Origin: Hyaloperonospora brassicae
Taxonomy: Eukaryota; Oomycota; Peronosporomycetes; Peronosporales; Peronosporaceae
Direction of reading: 5' to 3'
NCBI GenBank assembly: GCA_947650285.1
Contig: CANTFL010000090.1
Span: forward strand, 1,116,001 to 1,180,000
DNA: 64,000 nt
This document shows positions 21,823-31,528 of the stretch, piece by piece. Made by a program: the position numbers and the translations under genes. Each line of letters opens with the position of its first letter. Position 1 is the stretch's first letter. A model generated the notes under the pieces. It was not told the origin of the DNA. It was given only the letters and a program-made list of their open reading frames with translations, and did not search any database.

Positions 21823-24192
21823 ATGGTCTCGCCGCGCACCACGGACGCCACACAGCAGAGCCGACCAATGGGAAGTCACGACGCCACGAGCGCTAAGCTG
21901 CTGCTGTCCTTCCGCACGCTCAAGAACGCACTGCAGTCGACTCGGATCAACGACGACGAAGAGGTGCGCGTGTCTGCTGTTTTTTTCGTCCATCACCGCA
22001 CTCGTTTTTTGGGTCGTCGCTGGTAATCGTCGGTCTGCTTTTTATAAAATGTGGTTTTGCCCTAAACCGCTTTTTTGCTGTTGCTTGTTGTAGGCCGTTC
22101 TGGTCACGCGCATGTGCGTCAATCCGCGGTACGTGGACGAGTTCGAGCGTCTACTGCGTCTGATTCTCAAGACCACACACACAGCGGGTCACGTCTCGAC
22201 GTGCGTCGTGCGTCCGCCGCCTGGAGAATTCACCTACACGTCCATCGTACGTGCTTTTTTTTTCGGCTGTTGACATGTATCCATTGTGGCACCATGTGGT
22301 AAAAAAGTGTTTTTTTATCACTACTGCTTTAGGTCAAGTATTCGAACCTCCACGTGATGCGACAGACGTATCCGTCGAGTATCGAAGACGGCGTGGAGTT
22401 TTACAACCTGTTGGCAGCACGTGATTCGCTGTTGCTCGGGCCGCCCATGTACCAGCTCGAAGCTGGAATCTTCGGCACGTGGATCGAGTCGGACGGCAAT
22501 ACAAAGCCCATGTGGGGCGACGACCCTGAAGAAGACGCGAGTTGTCTCGTGCATCAGCAGCGGGTCCCAGGCCCGTACTGCAATGATTCGTGCGAGAACC
22601 CGCGCGGACTGAGCGTCCGAGCGTCTTTTGTCGCACCTACCAAGACTTTCCAGCTCTTTCGACAGCGCTATCAGCGCAACAATAAGAAAGGAGGACAGAA
22701 GAACTTGCGCTGCTTCCCGTGCTGTCGGAACGGACGTCATGTGAGCTCAGGTTTTTGTGGCGATTCGATCAAAGTGCACGTCGCAGTCACGCGCGTGACT
22801 GAATCAGGAGGTGTCAAGATATGCCCCATCCATACGACTCGCCCAGGCGTGCTGGCGTTTGCGCGTTTTCTCAACCTGGATGGTGCTTTCGATCCGACAG
22901 TGTCTGGACCTGAAGTCGTTCCTGGACAGACGATCGAAAAGACGAATGTACTGGCGTGGGTGCGAGACAAGCAACATCCAATGAGCCCGCTGTTTCCAGG
23001 CATTCTACGTGGTGCCGCCATGGAGACATTATCTCAGTCGGCCATTTTCGAGTTCAACGCGGAGTGTAAAGCATGGCATTACGGTTGGACCGCTCCACGT
23101 GGCCAGGGACTATCAGGAAACGATACGCGCCACGTGCTGGAAGTGCTCTTTATGAAACCAATGGGCTCGTACATGTACTGTCTCGAGCGTCTGCGCTCCG
23201 ACGGCTTTTCCATCTACTCTAGTCGCAGAGCCAATCCTGCTGCAATCAAGCCTGAGGTCGATGCTTTCGACAAGCAAGAACTCGGTGACAAGAGGAACCA
23301 CAAGCGAAAGCGTATGGCTCACGCGGAAAACGCAGACTTGACTCCTCTGGGTGTACCGGTGATGCCCCAGTCTCCAGCCTCTCCAGTGTCGACGATTGCG
23401 TTGAGCTGCCCAATAAGCTCCCCTATCTTTTCTCCCGCCAAAGAAAACATGAAGAATGGACGTCGCCAAAGTGTGACACCTGCGATGCGGATAAACACCG
23501 TCCCGACATTGTCCACTGGCTTTGTCGAGTATCCGTCATCGATGCCAGATGTATTGCCGTTCAAGATGGAGAGTATGGTTGGGTCTGTATCATCCTCACC
23601 CATGGCTGTCTGTCCTCCACCATCGTCCGTCCCAGTGGATAGCGTGTCGGCAAGTTTCGACTACCAAGGTCTGCAGAACCTGACGTGCAGCAACGGATTG
23701 CCACCGAATGAGAGCGCGCAGCAACAACTTCAGCAACAGCTTGGTCGCCAACAACGTCAACTGCTGATCGACCAGCAGCACCAACAACTTTGCAGACACC
23801 GACGCGAACAGGAAGAGTTGCTGCAGCACAAGCAGCGACTCATCCAGCAGCTTGCGGAGCAAATGATGATCAGCCAACAACACGAGCAGCAGCTGCATGT
23901 GAATGACCCGCAAGGGTCGGAAGAGCTCCAGAACCACTCGTTGTTCCAAGAAGAGCAACCCGCTCGTCGGGTCGTGTCGACGGACGAGCTGCCCTGGACG
24001 GAGCTGTACAGCTTGTTCGACCCGTCCCCGCTTTCTCCAACCACTACGGACGATGACCCTGACAACGACGAGGAGAGTCTGTCGAGCTCTAGCAGCAGTC
24101 CAGCGCCTTTTTCGACTGCCAACGTGAGCATGGAGTTCTCTGTGCCGTCTGTGCCGTCTGTGCCGCAGACTGTGTTGAACGACTTATCTTGA
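21823..24192 (+). CDS. Oomycete orphan protein with Cys-rich middle domain and Q-rich coiled coil
   Basis: No family is recognised. Three exons, 21823-21963, 22094-22246 and 22333-24192, join in phase 0 at GT-AG borders (2154 nt, 717 aa). Exons 1-2 give a compact N-terminal part. Residues about 170-320 hold a conserved-looking block with CFPCCRNGR, GFCGDSIKVHV, RPGVLAFARFL and later WHYGWTAPRGQG. The C-terminal third is disordered. It includes a basic run (KRNHKRKRM, possible nuclear signal), a glutamine-rich coiled coil at about 545-610 and a final acidic/serine tail. A basic signal, a Q-rich coil and an acidic tail together suggest a nuclear regulator, but that is inference. The frame could begin one codon earlier only with GTG, so the ATG at 21823 is taken. 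Confidence 0.75.
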
Positions 24193-24718
24193 GCGCAAGA
24201 CCTCTGGAGGGTCTCTCAGCTGTGGCTGTATTGAGGTAGTGGACGCACGCAGACGGAAAATGGCGTCAGAAGCCTCGGGACGGACTGAGAGGCGAAGCAG
24301 AATCGGCAGATGAAGACCGGCTACAAGCGGCAGCAGACGCGCGTTTTCTCGAGTGTGGTCGTTGATGACCACGGGAACGTGCACACAGTGTCCGTCCACT
24401 GTCACAGTCTGGGAAACAAAGCGCTACCACACGTGCTCGAATCGGAGGGCTAGAGGGACAAACGAGGCGAGCACGCGGCAGACGACGAAGTACGATATAT
24501 TGTAGTCGAGACTGGAAAGTGATGACTTCAGTGCTCGCTGTAACATCCCGTCCATAATAGACTTGCCAAAGCTCGTGAAACCAGCTGATGCAAACTTCTT
24601 CCCGGTGCGTACCGAGCTTCCAGGCGGCACACAGCGCCGCGGCCCTCGTTGTATCTGCTGCGTGTCGCTCGATCGTGGCCCGACTCAGGTAATAAATTAG
24701 CTCGTTCCTTCTTCTTCA
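24193..24718. other. Spacer between convergent genes; weak minus-strand frames
   Basis: Two minus frames (24424-24630 and 24184-24405) read plausibly protein-like text but lack an ATG and need a poor splice (GTGCTC donor) to be joined. They could be a small gene or simply the 3' flank of the zinc finger gene. Confidence 0.25.
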
Positions 24719-26374
24719 TCACGACGACGCAAACTCTTTGGCGTGGGCCATGCACCAGCCTTTGCGCTGTGCCCACTTGGAGCACTTTTCAAACTTACAG
24801 CGCACGCCACCGCCGTGTGTGCGACACAGGTGCTTCAGATGAGCCTTCTTGTTGCACTCTTCGACGGCACAGTACTCCCCGCCGCCATGAGATTTGCACA
24901 GCCCTTTCGACTGCGCTGCTCGAATGCAGCCCTCCTTCTTGCACCGAGAGCCCCCGCCGTGCGCGATGCACAGTCCGCGACTCTGACTGTTCTTCGTGCA
25001 GCCCTCGAACACGCAGTGGTGCGCACCGCCATGTTTCTTGCACTTTTGATGTGACCGCGCCCGGTTCTGACAGCCTGGAAACTCGCACTGCCGACTCCGC
25101 GGACGCTTCTTCGCTTTCGCACCAGAGGTGGACAACGTCGACGTGGCTACTGACGGCAGAGTGACGGTCCCGCGTGACGCACCACCTGCCGTCTGGCCGG
25201 TCGCAGCCGGAGCGGACACCAGCGGCGATCGGCTGCCCTGGTGCGAGCCCACTGTCACTCGCTGCTTCAGCTCTACCGCTGCGTTCTGAGGCAGAGTCCG
25301 GTGCACGCTCGTGGTCGTCCCCCTCACTGCCACTTCCCCCGCAGAGTCCATTTCGACTGGTAGTGCTGCGTACGCGTCAGTGCGTCGCCCGCCACGAGCC
25401 TTCAGCGTCCGGCGGGGCGACGCACTGTCCCCTCCCGCCGTCGCTCGCTCGCGTTTCACGTACTGCTCTGCGGCTGGCACCGGGACGCCGCCCAGTCGCT
25501 CGTTCGTCGTCCCAAGTCGGTCTCTTTTCCTGCTGCAGTGCGTCGGATGCGTACCGAGCGGCGTCGTGGGCGACGGACCGCCTGCTGCCATCGTCTCGCT
25601 TAAGTACGAGTCCAAGTCCTCTTGCAGCGCCGACAGGTGCGGGTAGTCGATCTTCAGCTCACCGTCCGACGTCAGGTACAGCGACGACTGCTCTGCCTCT
25701 GGCGGCGCTGTCGGCCCGTGCGCTCGTCCCCGCTCCTGGTCCTGTTCTTGTGCGACTTGTGGCGACTCGACGTGCGCCGCGTGGACACTGTCTGCTGTCT
25801 CGTAGCCCAACACGGAGTCGCTGCCGCCCGGTGCGCTCCAGAGCGAGTAGAGCGTCGCGTCGTCGTCGGGCAGGAACGAGTCGCACGCAAAGAGCGACGC
25901 GGCGCCTGCAGCCAGCGGTCCCGTGTCGGCGCTGCATCTCGACGTCGAGCTGTGCGGATGCCCTGCGCTGCCTGTACCACTGCCGCTGGTACACCTTGTG
26001 CCACCGTAAGTGCGGGGGTACCCAGTCCAATAATTGTTCGAGGGCAACTCGGCCGACAATAATGGCTCAATGGCGGGGGGTGGGACTGGAAAGGAAACCG
26101 AGAGGGAGGATGGGGGTAGGGGTGGCGGGAGAGACAGGAAACCAGCGCTCGTGCTGCTGCCTGCGGTGTTTGTACTGCTGCTGCTGCTGCTGTTGCTGTT
26201 GGTGTTGCTGTTGGTGCTGTTGCTCGGTAGGTAGCTGCTCGTGCCCGTGCGCGCTCGCTTCGAGCACGACGGGAACGCTGCCGTCATCATGTTGTGCTCG
26301 CTCGACGTCAGAAGCGGCGAGTAGAAGAGCACCGCGTTCATCGCGTTGGGGCCGACGCTCGGGCCGCCGTCCAT
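24719..26374 (-). CDS. WRKY19-like zinc finger protein A
   Basis: This 551-residue single-exon protein ends in five tandem Cys/His units of the WRKY19-like type (C-x4-C-x9-11-C-x2-H), joined by HGGG spacers, at about residues 430-545. Examples are CEFPGCQNRA, CVFEGCTKNSQSRGLC and CKKEGCIRAAQSKGLC. The repeat is expanded in oomycetes and thought to bind DNA or protein; the target is unknown. The N-terminal 420 residues are low-complexity: Ser/Asn/Pro runs, then acidic patches, which could act as activation regions. The frame can be extended to 26443 only with GTG, so the ATG at 26374 (MDGGPSVGPN) is preferred. It is more diverged from the two paralogues at 27776 and 46233 than those are from each other. 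Confidence 0.88.
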   Translation of the reverse strand: MDGGPSVGPNAMNAVLFYSPLLTSSEHNMMTAAFPSCSKRARTGTSSYLPSNSTNSNTNSNSSSSSSTNTAGSSTSAGFLSLPPPLPPSSLSVSFPVPPPAIEPLLSAELPSNNYWTGYPRTYGGTRCTSGSGTGSAGHPHSSTSRCSADTGPLAAGAASLFACDSFLPDDDATLYSLWSAPGGSDSVLGYETADSVHAAHVESPQVAQEQDQERGRAHGPTAPPEAEQSSLYLTSDGELKIDYPHLSALQEDLDSYLSETMAAGGPSPTTPLGTHPTHCSRKRDRLGTTNERLGGVPVPAAEQYVKRERATAGGDSASPRRTLKARGGRRTDAYAALPVEMDSAGEVAVRGTTTSVHRTLPQNAAVELKQRVTVGSHQGSRSPLVSAPAATGQTAGGASRGTVTLPSVATSTLSTSGAKAKKRPRSRQCEFPGCQNRARSHQKCKKHGGAHHCVFEGCTKNSQSRGLCIAHGGGSRCKKEGCIRAAQSKGLCKSHGGGEYCAVEECNKKAHLKHLCRTHGGGVRCKFEKCSKWAQRKGWCMAHAKEFASS

Positions 26375-27775
26375 ACTGGTGGCTGTCCTGTCACTTGTTC
26401 CTCGACGGGGGTTCAGTGCGCACTGCGACAGGTGCTGTGACACGCCAGGCGGTCACGACCGACTGGCCAATGGGACGCGGGCATGAACTGGGGCTGATCG
26501 GAGTCGTTGAATATCTCAGCTGCTCGTTTTCCCGCACCACCTTGTTTTGGAACGCGCGCTGCACTTCTTTTGCAACGAGTCGTGGCAACGTTTACGGAAG
26601 GACTGGCGATGTTTGTTGACTAAGAATACGACGAGGTCCGCGATGATCGCAAGCGCCTTTACCACCTGTCTCTTCCGTCGCAATCTGCGTCGTCGTCCGT
26701 CGCCGTAGACGCTCGTGATCCAATGAGTAGCGTCGCTGAAACGCTCGTGATGCTGACGTTGTGCGATGTTCAGATTGCGAACGAAAGTGGCCTGTGTGCC
26801 TGTGTGCAATACATGATTGCGATTCTCGTCTTGTGACAGAACAGGGGGAGAAACCGAATCGTGGACACAACAGCGAGCGGCGGGAAAGTCTCGCTCGTCT
26901 CTTGTTTGTTAGGTAGCACAGAGGGAATGTAAACACATACTGCAGTCTGTGCCACGTATCGGCAAAATAACGTCTTTCATGTCGATTCTGTCTCTTGAGA
27001 GACACAGCAGGTCGATTGATACGAACGGACCTTTGTTGGCTCATTACAAGAACATGGGTCACTAACCAGGGGTAATCCGGATAATTCTAGAGCATGGCCA
27101 TGCAGAAGAAACGAACGGAGGTCACTACTCTGAGGGAGACTACATCTTCGGCAATGCTACAAACTCAACAGCTTTGTCACCAGCAAACGTGTGCACATGG
27201 ACAAAGAGGCCACACGTGTTCAGGTTCATACCGTCAACGCGTATTTCTTTCTACAGAGCAAAGTACTACATACAGATTATCGACATTGTAGCTCATCGAA
27301 AGCGAGCACAATGCTCTTCTAATGGCTCCCGTCTGCCTGCAGGAACGAGCAACGTGAGCTGACAGAAACGCCCAGTGGGTAGAAAGCGAAACGCGAGGCA
27401 TCCCATCGTGGAATTTTGATGGCGACAGGAGCAAATATGCAGTTGCCAGAGGAGATGGCCACTCGAAAAGCCTCAGTCAGTTGACGAGAGGAGAGAGGGA
27501 TTGTTGCAGTTGAGTTGAAAGGCACTTTTGCATATGATGAAAAGTCGTTACCATTGCAGCGGTGCGACTCCTTACGTCGTAACAAGTTGCGTTGAGCACA
27601 TACATAAGCGCTCCCGTTTTCCGACGCGGACTTGGAACTTGCCGAGTCCCGTGAACATGGAGCAGCTCTGCGAAACAATCGCTTGCAAAGTGTCTTTACA
27701 AACAGAGATCGGTCGTGCAGTTCGTTCCCATTCAACTCGACAACCACATGCCACGCAAACGACCCATTGTGCTGA
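26375..27775. other. Intergenic between two zinc finger genes
   Basis: No supported gene. The upstream region of zinc finger gene A (26375-26600) would hold its promoter. Short frames here have no recognisable content. Confidence 0.4.
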
Positions 27776-29261
27776 CTACGCTTCGTCCGTGAACACGTCG
27801 AGCGGTGATGGCGAAAACTCTGAACTCGATCGTGCCGAGGAAAACGCTGTGTCATTGCTAAACGTCAATGGAGTGCCAGCGAGTCCACTGCCAGTTGGCT
27901 TTGCTCGTTTCGAGTGCGTCATGCACATGCCCTGACGCTGAGACCACTTGTCGCAGTTTGCCACGCAGCACTTCGTGCCGCCGCCGTGTTTGCGACAGAG
28001 ACGCTTGAGATGCGCCTTCTTGTCACAACCTGCCACAATGCACGGGCGGCCACCGCCGTGCAGCTTGCACCGGCCATGACTCTGGGATGCACGTGTGCAG
28101 CCACTCTCTTGACACCGTGAGCCACCGCCGTGACGGATACACGGTCCACGACTCTGCACGCTCTTGGTGCAGCCTGGACTCGAACATCGCTTGGATCCAC
28201 CGTGTCGTTTACATCGGTTAAAGGCTCGAGCTTGGCTCAAACAGCCTTCGACGCAGCACAGCTTGCGTTTGTCGGGCGAAAACTTGGGCTTGTCGGTCAC
28301 TGCCATTGCCGTAAACGGTTCTCGCAACGCACTTCCTCGCTTCGACCTGCCAAGTGGTGTAGCAGCAGATGGACAATTGGGGAAAGTGTCACTGCCGCTG
28401 AGGTTTCGTGGATCTCGAGAGCTGCCTATTGTCGGTGGTGAGCTCTCTCGCTCCAGCGGTTCCGTGGACATCGCTGACGCATGGAACAGATCCGACGAGA
28501 TCTCTTGCGCCATGTCACTGTCAAAGTCTCTGTCCTGGTACAGCAGCTGCTGTTGCTCCAGTGACGAAAAACTCGTTGGCAGCGTCGACACGAAGCTGCG
28601 TGCGCTATGCAGAGTTGGAACACCTGTTGCAAAGTCGTTACGGCATCTGTACATCCGAAACAATAGAAAATGGTCTTGTTCAGCGGATCTACTGAACGAC
28701 ACCCGTACCTTCGTGGAAATAGTCTCGCGGTGGTCTGGCCGAGCTGTGGGGCAGATGCATTGGCGAGGAAGGTACTGGTGCGGGTGGTCGAAGGTACTGA
28801 CTTTTCGACTCGACTGGAGGCTCCGAGTATTGCGAAGCCAACTGCACGGGTAGGTGCATACCAAACTGCTGTTGCGGTAACGGCAGAAGCTCTTCTTGCG
28901 ACGGCGACGGCGACAAAGGCAGTGGCGGCCCGTTTTGCATCAGCTGCATGACATTGTTCGGCAGCAGACTGTTCCTGGACAAAAGGAATGGCTGGAGCTC
29001 CGTTGCTTCTTCGAGCTGTGGCATGCTCAGCGAGGGTCGCGACTGACCGACCAGCCCGTCGTTTGCGAATGTGCTCGAGCACACCGTCTTCAGAGAAGAT
29101 GTCGGTTGACATGGCACTGCACCCTCGTCAGTAGCAAGTGCATCGGACGGCAGTGGCGGCCAAGACATCTCCTGGCCGCTCTCGCCTTCTTCACAGTCGT
29201 TGTACCAGCATTGAGGTCGACGAAGAAAGGATGACTGACAGGACGGGTTGTTCCACTCCAT
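27776..29261 (-). CDS. WRKY19-like zinc finger protein B
   Basis: Two exons, 28709-29261 and 27776-28623, are joined by an 85-bp intron (GTACGG...CAACAG) to give 1401 nt and 466 aa. Five WRKY19-like units with HGGG spacers fill about residues 275-415, for example CCVEGCLSQARAFNRC and CTKSVQSRGPC. The N-terminal part is Pro/Gln/Ser-rich with an acidic segment (DRDFDSDMAQEISSDLFHA). Upstream extension to 29375 starts with TTG, so the ATG at 29261 (MEWNN) is used. The paralogue at 46233 starts at the matching MEW. The intron position and phase are the same in both. The finger-coding DNA is almost identical to the paralogue while the rest has diverged. Confidence 0.9.
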
Positions 29262-30379
29262 TGCGAGCAACAGACTGTTCCCAGATTTCTCGTTCGAACG
29301 TCGTCGACGCTGCTCTCGCAGTAAAAGCGTCAACGGGAAAAGCGCCGCGCACGCGCTTTGTGTGGGGGCAGTCAAAGGTCCTGTCCCACATGCACGACAA
29401 AGAGCTGTTCACTTCAACGTCGTACGTATTCAACTTTCACTTTCACCGCAGCGGCTCACGTATGACCGTATCCGAACAGTTCGACTTACAACTAAAACCA
29501 AAACAAACAATAAGCACATTGATACTTTTTTGATGAACGCAACAGGTCACGTGTCACAAACGACTGCCCGCATCATCCGTCGCTCAACATCATTGTATGC
29601 GCTTTTCCGTGTTAACGAGATGTGAGCTGTCGTGTGGTACATTGATTCTGATGACGGGAAATCTCGAGCATTACGTTGAGCGGATATCAAAGTTGTACCC
29701 TGTTAGTGCACTGTTTCCCAAGTGATGTGGACGCCGTGAAAATATCTCTCTCCATGTAGACCTGGAGCTCGCACAAAGAAACACACTTTCATGTACGTTC
29801 CTTTGTTACAATCACGTTATAACAGGCTGCAGAACTAGCCGCGAAATCAATAATCGCTGGTATGGAACTGCAAGCGATCGCGCCCATGCGAACGAAGCTC
29901 TGGCACACGGTAAGATCGACACTTTGACAATGGAAGGCAGCCCTAGTAACGTCCATTTCGATGAAGCCATCGAGTAAGAAATAGCATTGTAATTGGCCTG
30001 GGTTGTGCGTGCGACGCAACGTACCTTGCCAATCGACGATCCTTGTAGTATATCGCTGATCATGTCTCGAGATCAAGCTCGCATAAGTTCAGGACTCCGA
30101 CCTGCCTTGTCGAGACTTGGTCCAGATTCCTCAACTTTGTTGTCTCTTGCTCCAGTCCTATTGCACTCGAGACGACCTTGTGACCATGTACCAAGCAAGC
30201 GACCAATGAAAGACGGCTCTAGTGCTTTCCACATGCGCACGCGGGTTCACATAACCAGCAAAAGCTCATCAAGAATATGTACGCCGACAGCTAAGCGTCG
30301 TATGTAGAGCACTTAGAAAGAAGCTTTGACCGATACTCTTGTGGACGTAGACCCACGTCCGTCGCTACGCAGACGAGAT
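29262..30379. other. Intergenic; possible small minus-strand gene not resolved
   Basis: The minus strand between about 30330 and 29790 has an ATG-led frame (MWKALEPSFIGRLLG) and plausible donor and acceptor sites (for example GTACGT near 30020). No joined reading frame gave a recognisable protein, so I do not call a gene. Confidence 0.25.
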
Positions 30380-31528
30380 CTACCAAACTTTGCCTGTCAC
30401 AATGGAAGCGAAGATGAGGGCGCCAAACCATTTGTTCGAAGCAAAGCGCGCTTGCAAACTAAGCGGATCGTCGAGGTCGGCCGTATTCACTTGCCAGGCC
30501 AAGTGCGCGGCCCCGCCGGTGAGGCCGAGGAAGAATGGCCAGTCGAGGCCGGCCATGTACCCTGCAGTGCCCAGTCCAGCGATCGCCGCCGCAGCAAACC
30601 CATTGAGCACTGGTTTCGTTTGATCATCAAAGAGCAGCGCCGTCGAGCGCACCCCAATCTTCATATCGTCTTTCTTGTCCTGATGGGCATAGAGAGTGTC
30701 GTAGACCAGTGTCCAGGCCACGCCACCTGCATAGAGCGGCAGCACGACCGGCCACGCACACGACCCGTGCACGGCCGCCCAGCCCAAGAGGGCCCCGTAG
30801 TTGAACGTCAAGCCCAAGAAAGCTTGCGGCCAATAGGTCCACCGCTTCATCGTCGGGTAGACAGCAACCAGTGCCAAAGACGCCGCGCCCATGGCGATAC
30901 TGTAGCCATTGAGCTGCAGTAAGACGGCCAGTCCGGCCGACAATTGGGCGCCCAGGAACGCCCACACCTGAGTGTCCGAGAGCTTTCCCGCAGCAAGCGG
31001 TCGCTTGTTGGTGCGCTCGACGCGCTTGTCAAAGTCCCTGTCCCACATGTCGTTGATCGTGCAGCCGGCACTGCGCATGACCAAAGCGCCAGTGGCAAAG
31101 AGCGCCAGGAGAGCGCCGTCTGGCACGTGACCCGCTGGCGCTGCCAGAGCGATGCTCCAGTAACACGGCCACAAGAGCAGGAACGTCCCGGCCGGGCGAT
31201 TGATGCGCGAGAGCTGTAGGTAGGGCAACATCCACGGGGGACTATAACGTTCGGCCCACGTGTGCTTTTCGATTGAAAAGGCCGTCGACCGGATGGGGTC
31301 GACGCGTTTTGGTTTCAATGGCTGTTGTTGTTGTTGTTGTTGCTGCTGCTGTTGCTGCTGTTGCTGCTTTGAAGAGGTCAAGTGGCGACACAGTTTTGGC
31401 GGGCCGAGGATAGAGCGCTGCGTGAGGGATACGTGCAGATGGACGAGCGACAGGAGAGGACGACCGCGTGGGACGGACAGATGTGGCGACAGTGGCGACA
31501 GTGCGTGACGGAGGAGGCGAGCGGTCAT
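30380..31528 (-). CDS. COQ2: 4-hydroxybenzoate polyprenyltransferase, mitochondrial
   Basis: COQ2 attaches the polyprenyl tail to 4-hydroxybenzoate in ubiquinone synthesis, in the inner mitochondrial membrane. The 382-residue single-exon protein has both aspartate-rich motifs of the UbiA family: NDMWDRDFD (about residue 158) and [13 protein letters not shown] (about residue 275), which bind Mg-diphosphate. About eight hydrophobic membrane helices alternate with them. The family entry [20 protein letters not shown] opens the catalytic part near residue 98. The first roughly 60 residues are Arg/Leu/Ser-rich with no acids, fitting a mitochondrial presequence. They are followed by an uninterrupted run of about 15 glutamines encoded by mixed CAG/CAA at 31324-31368. 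The ATG at 31528 is the first in frame. Confidence 0.95.
   Translation of the reverse strand: MTARLLRHALSPLSPHLSVPRGRPLLSLVHLHVSLTQRSILGPPKLCRHLTSSKQQQQQQQQQQQQQQQPLKPKRVDPIRSTAFSIEKHTWAERYSPPWMLPYLQLSRINRPAGTFLLLWPCYWSIALAAPAGHVPDGALLALFATGALVMRSAGCTINDMWDRDFDKRVERTNKRPLAAGKLSDTQVWAFLGAQLSAGLAVLLQLNGYSIAMGAASLALVAVYPTMKRWTYWPQAFLGLTFNYGALLGWAAVHGSCAWPVVLPLYAGGVAWTLVYDTLYAHQDKKDDMKIGVRSTALLFDDQTKPVLNGFAAAAIAGLGTAGYMAGLDWPFFLGLTGGAAHLAWQVNTADLDDPLSLQARFASNKWFGALIFASIVTGKVW

Noticed and set aside
25174..26619. 481-codon + strand open frame
   Set aside because: It is the antisense shadow of zinc finger gene A: Ser/Arg/Cys-rich low-complexity text, no motifs, and it lies opposite a clear domain protein.
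30326..30922. 198-codon + frame
   Set aside because: Antisense to COQ2, no features.
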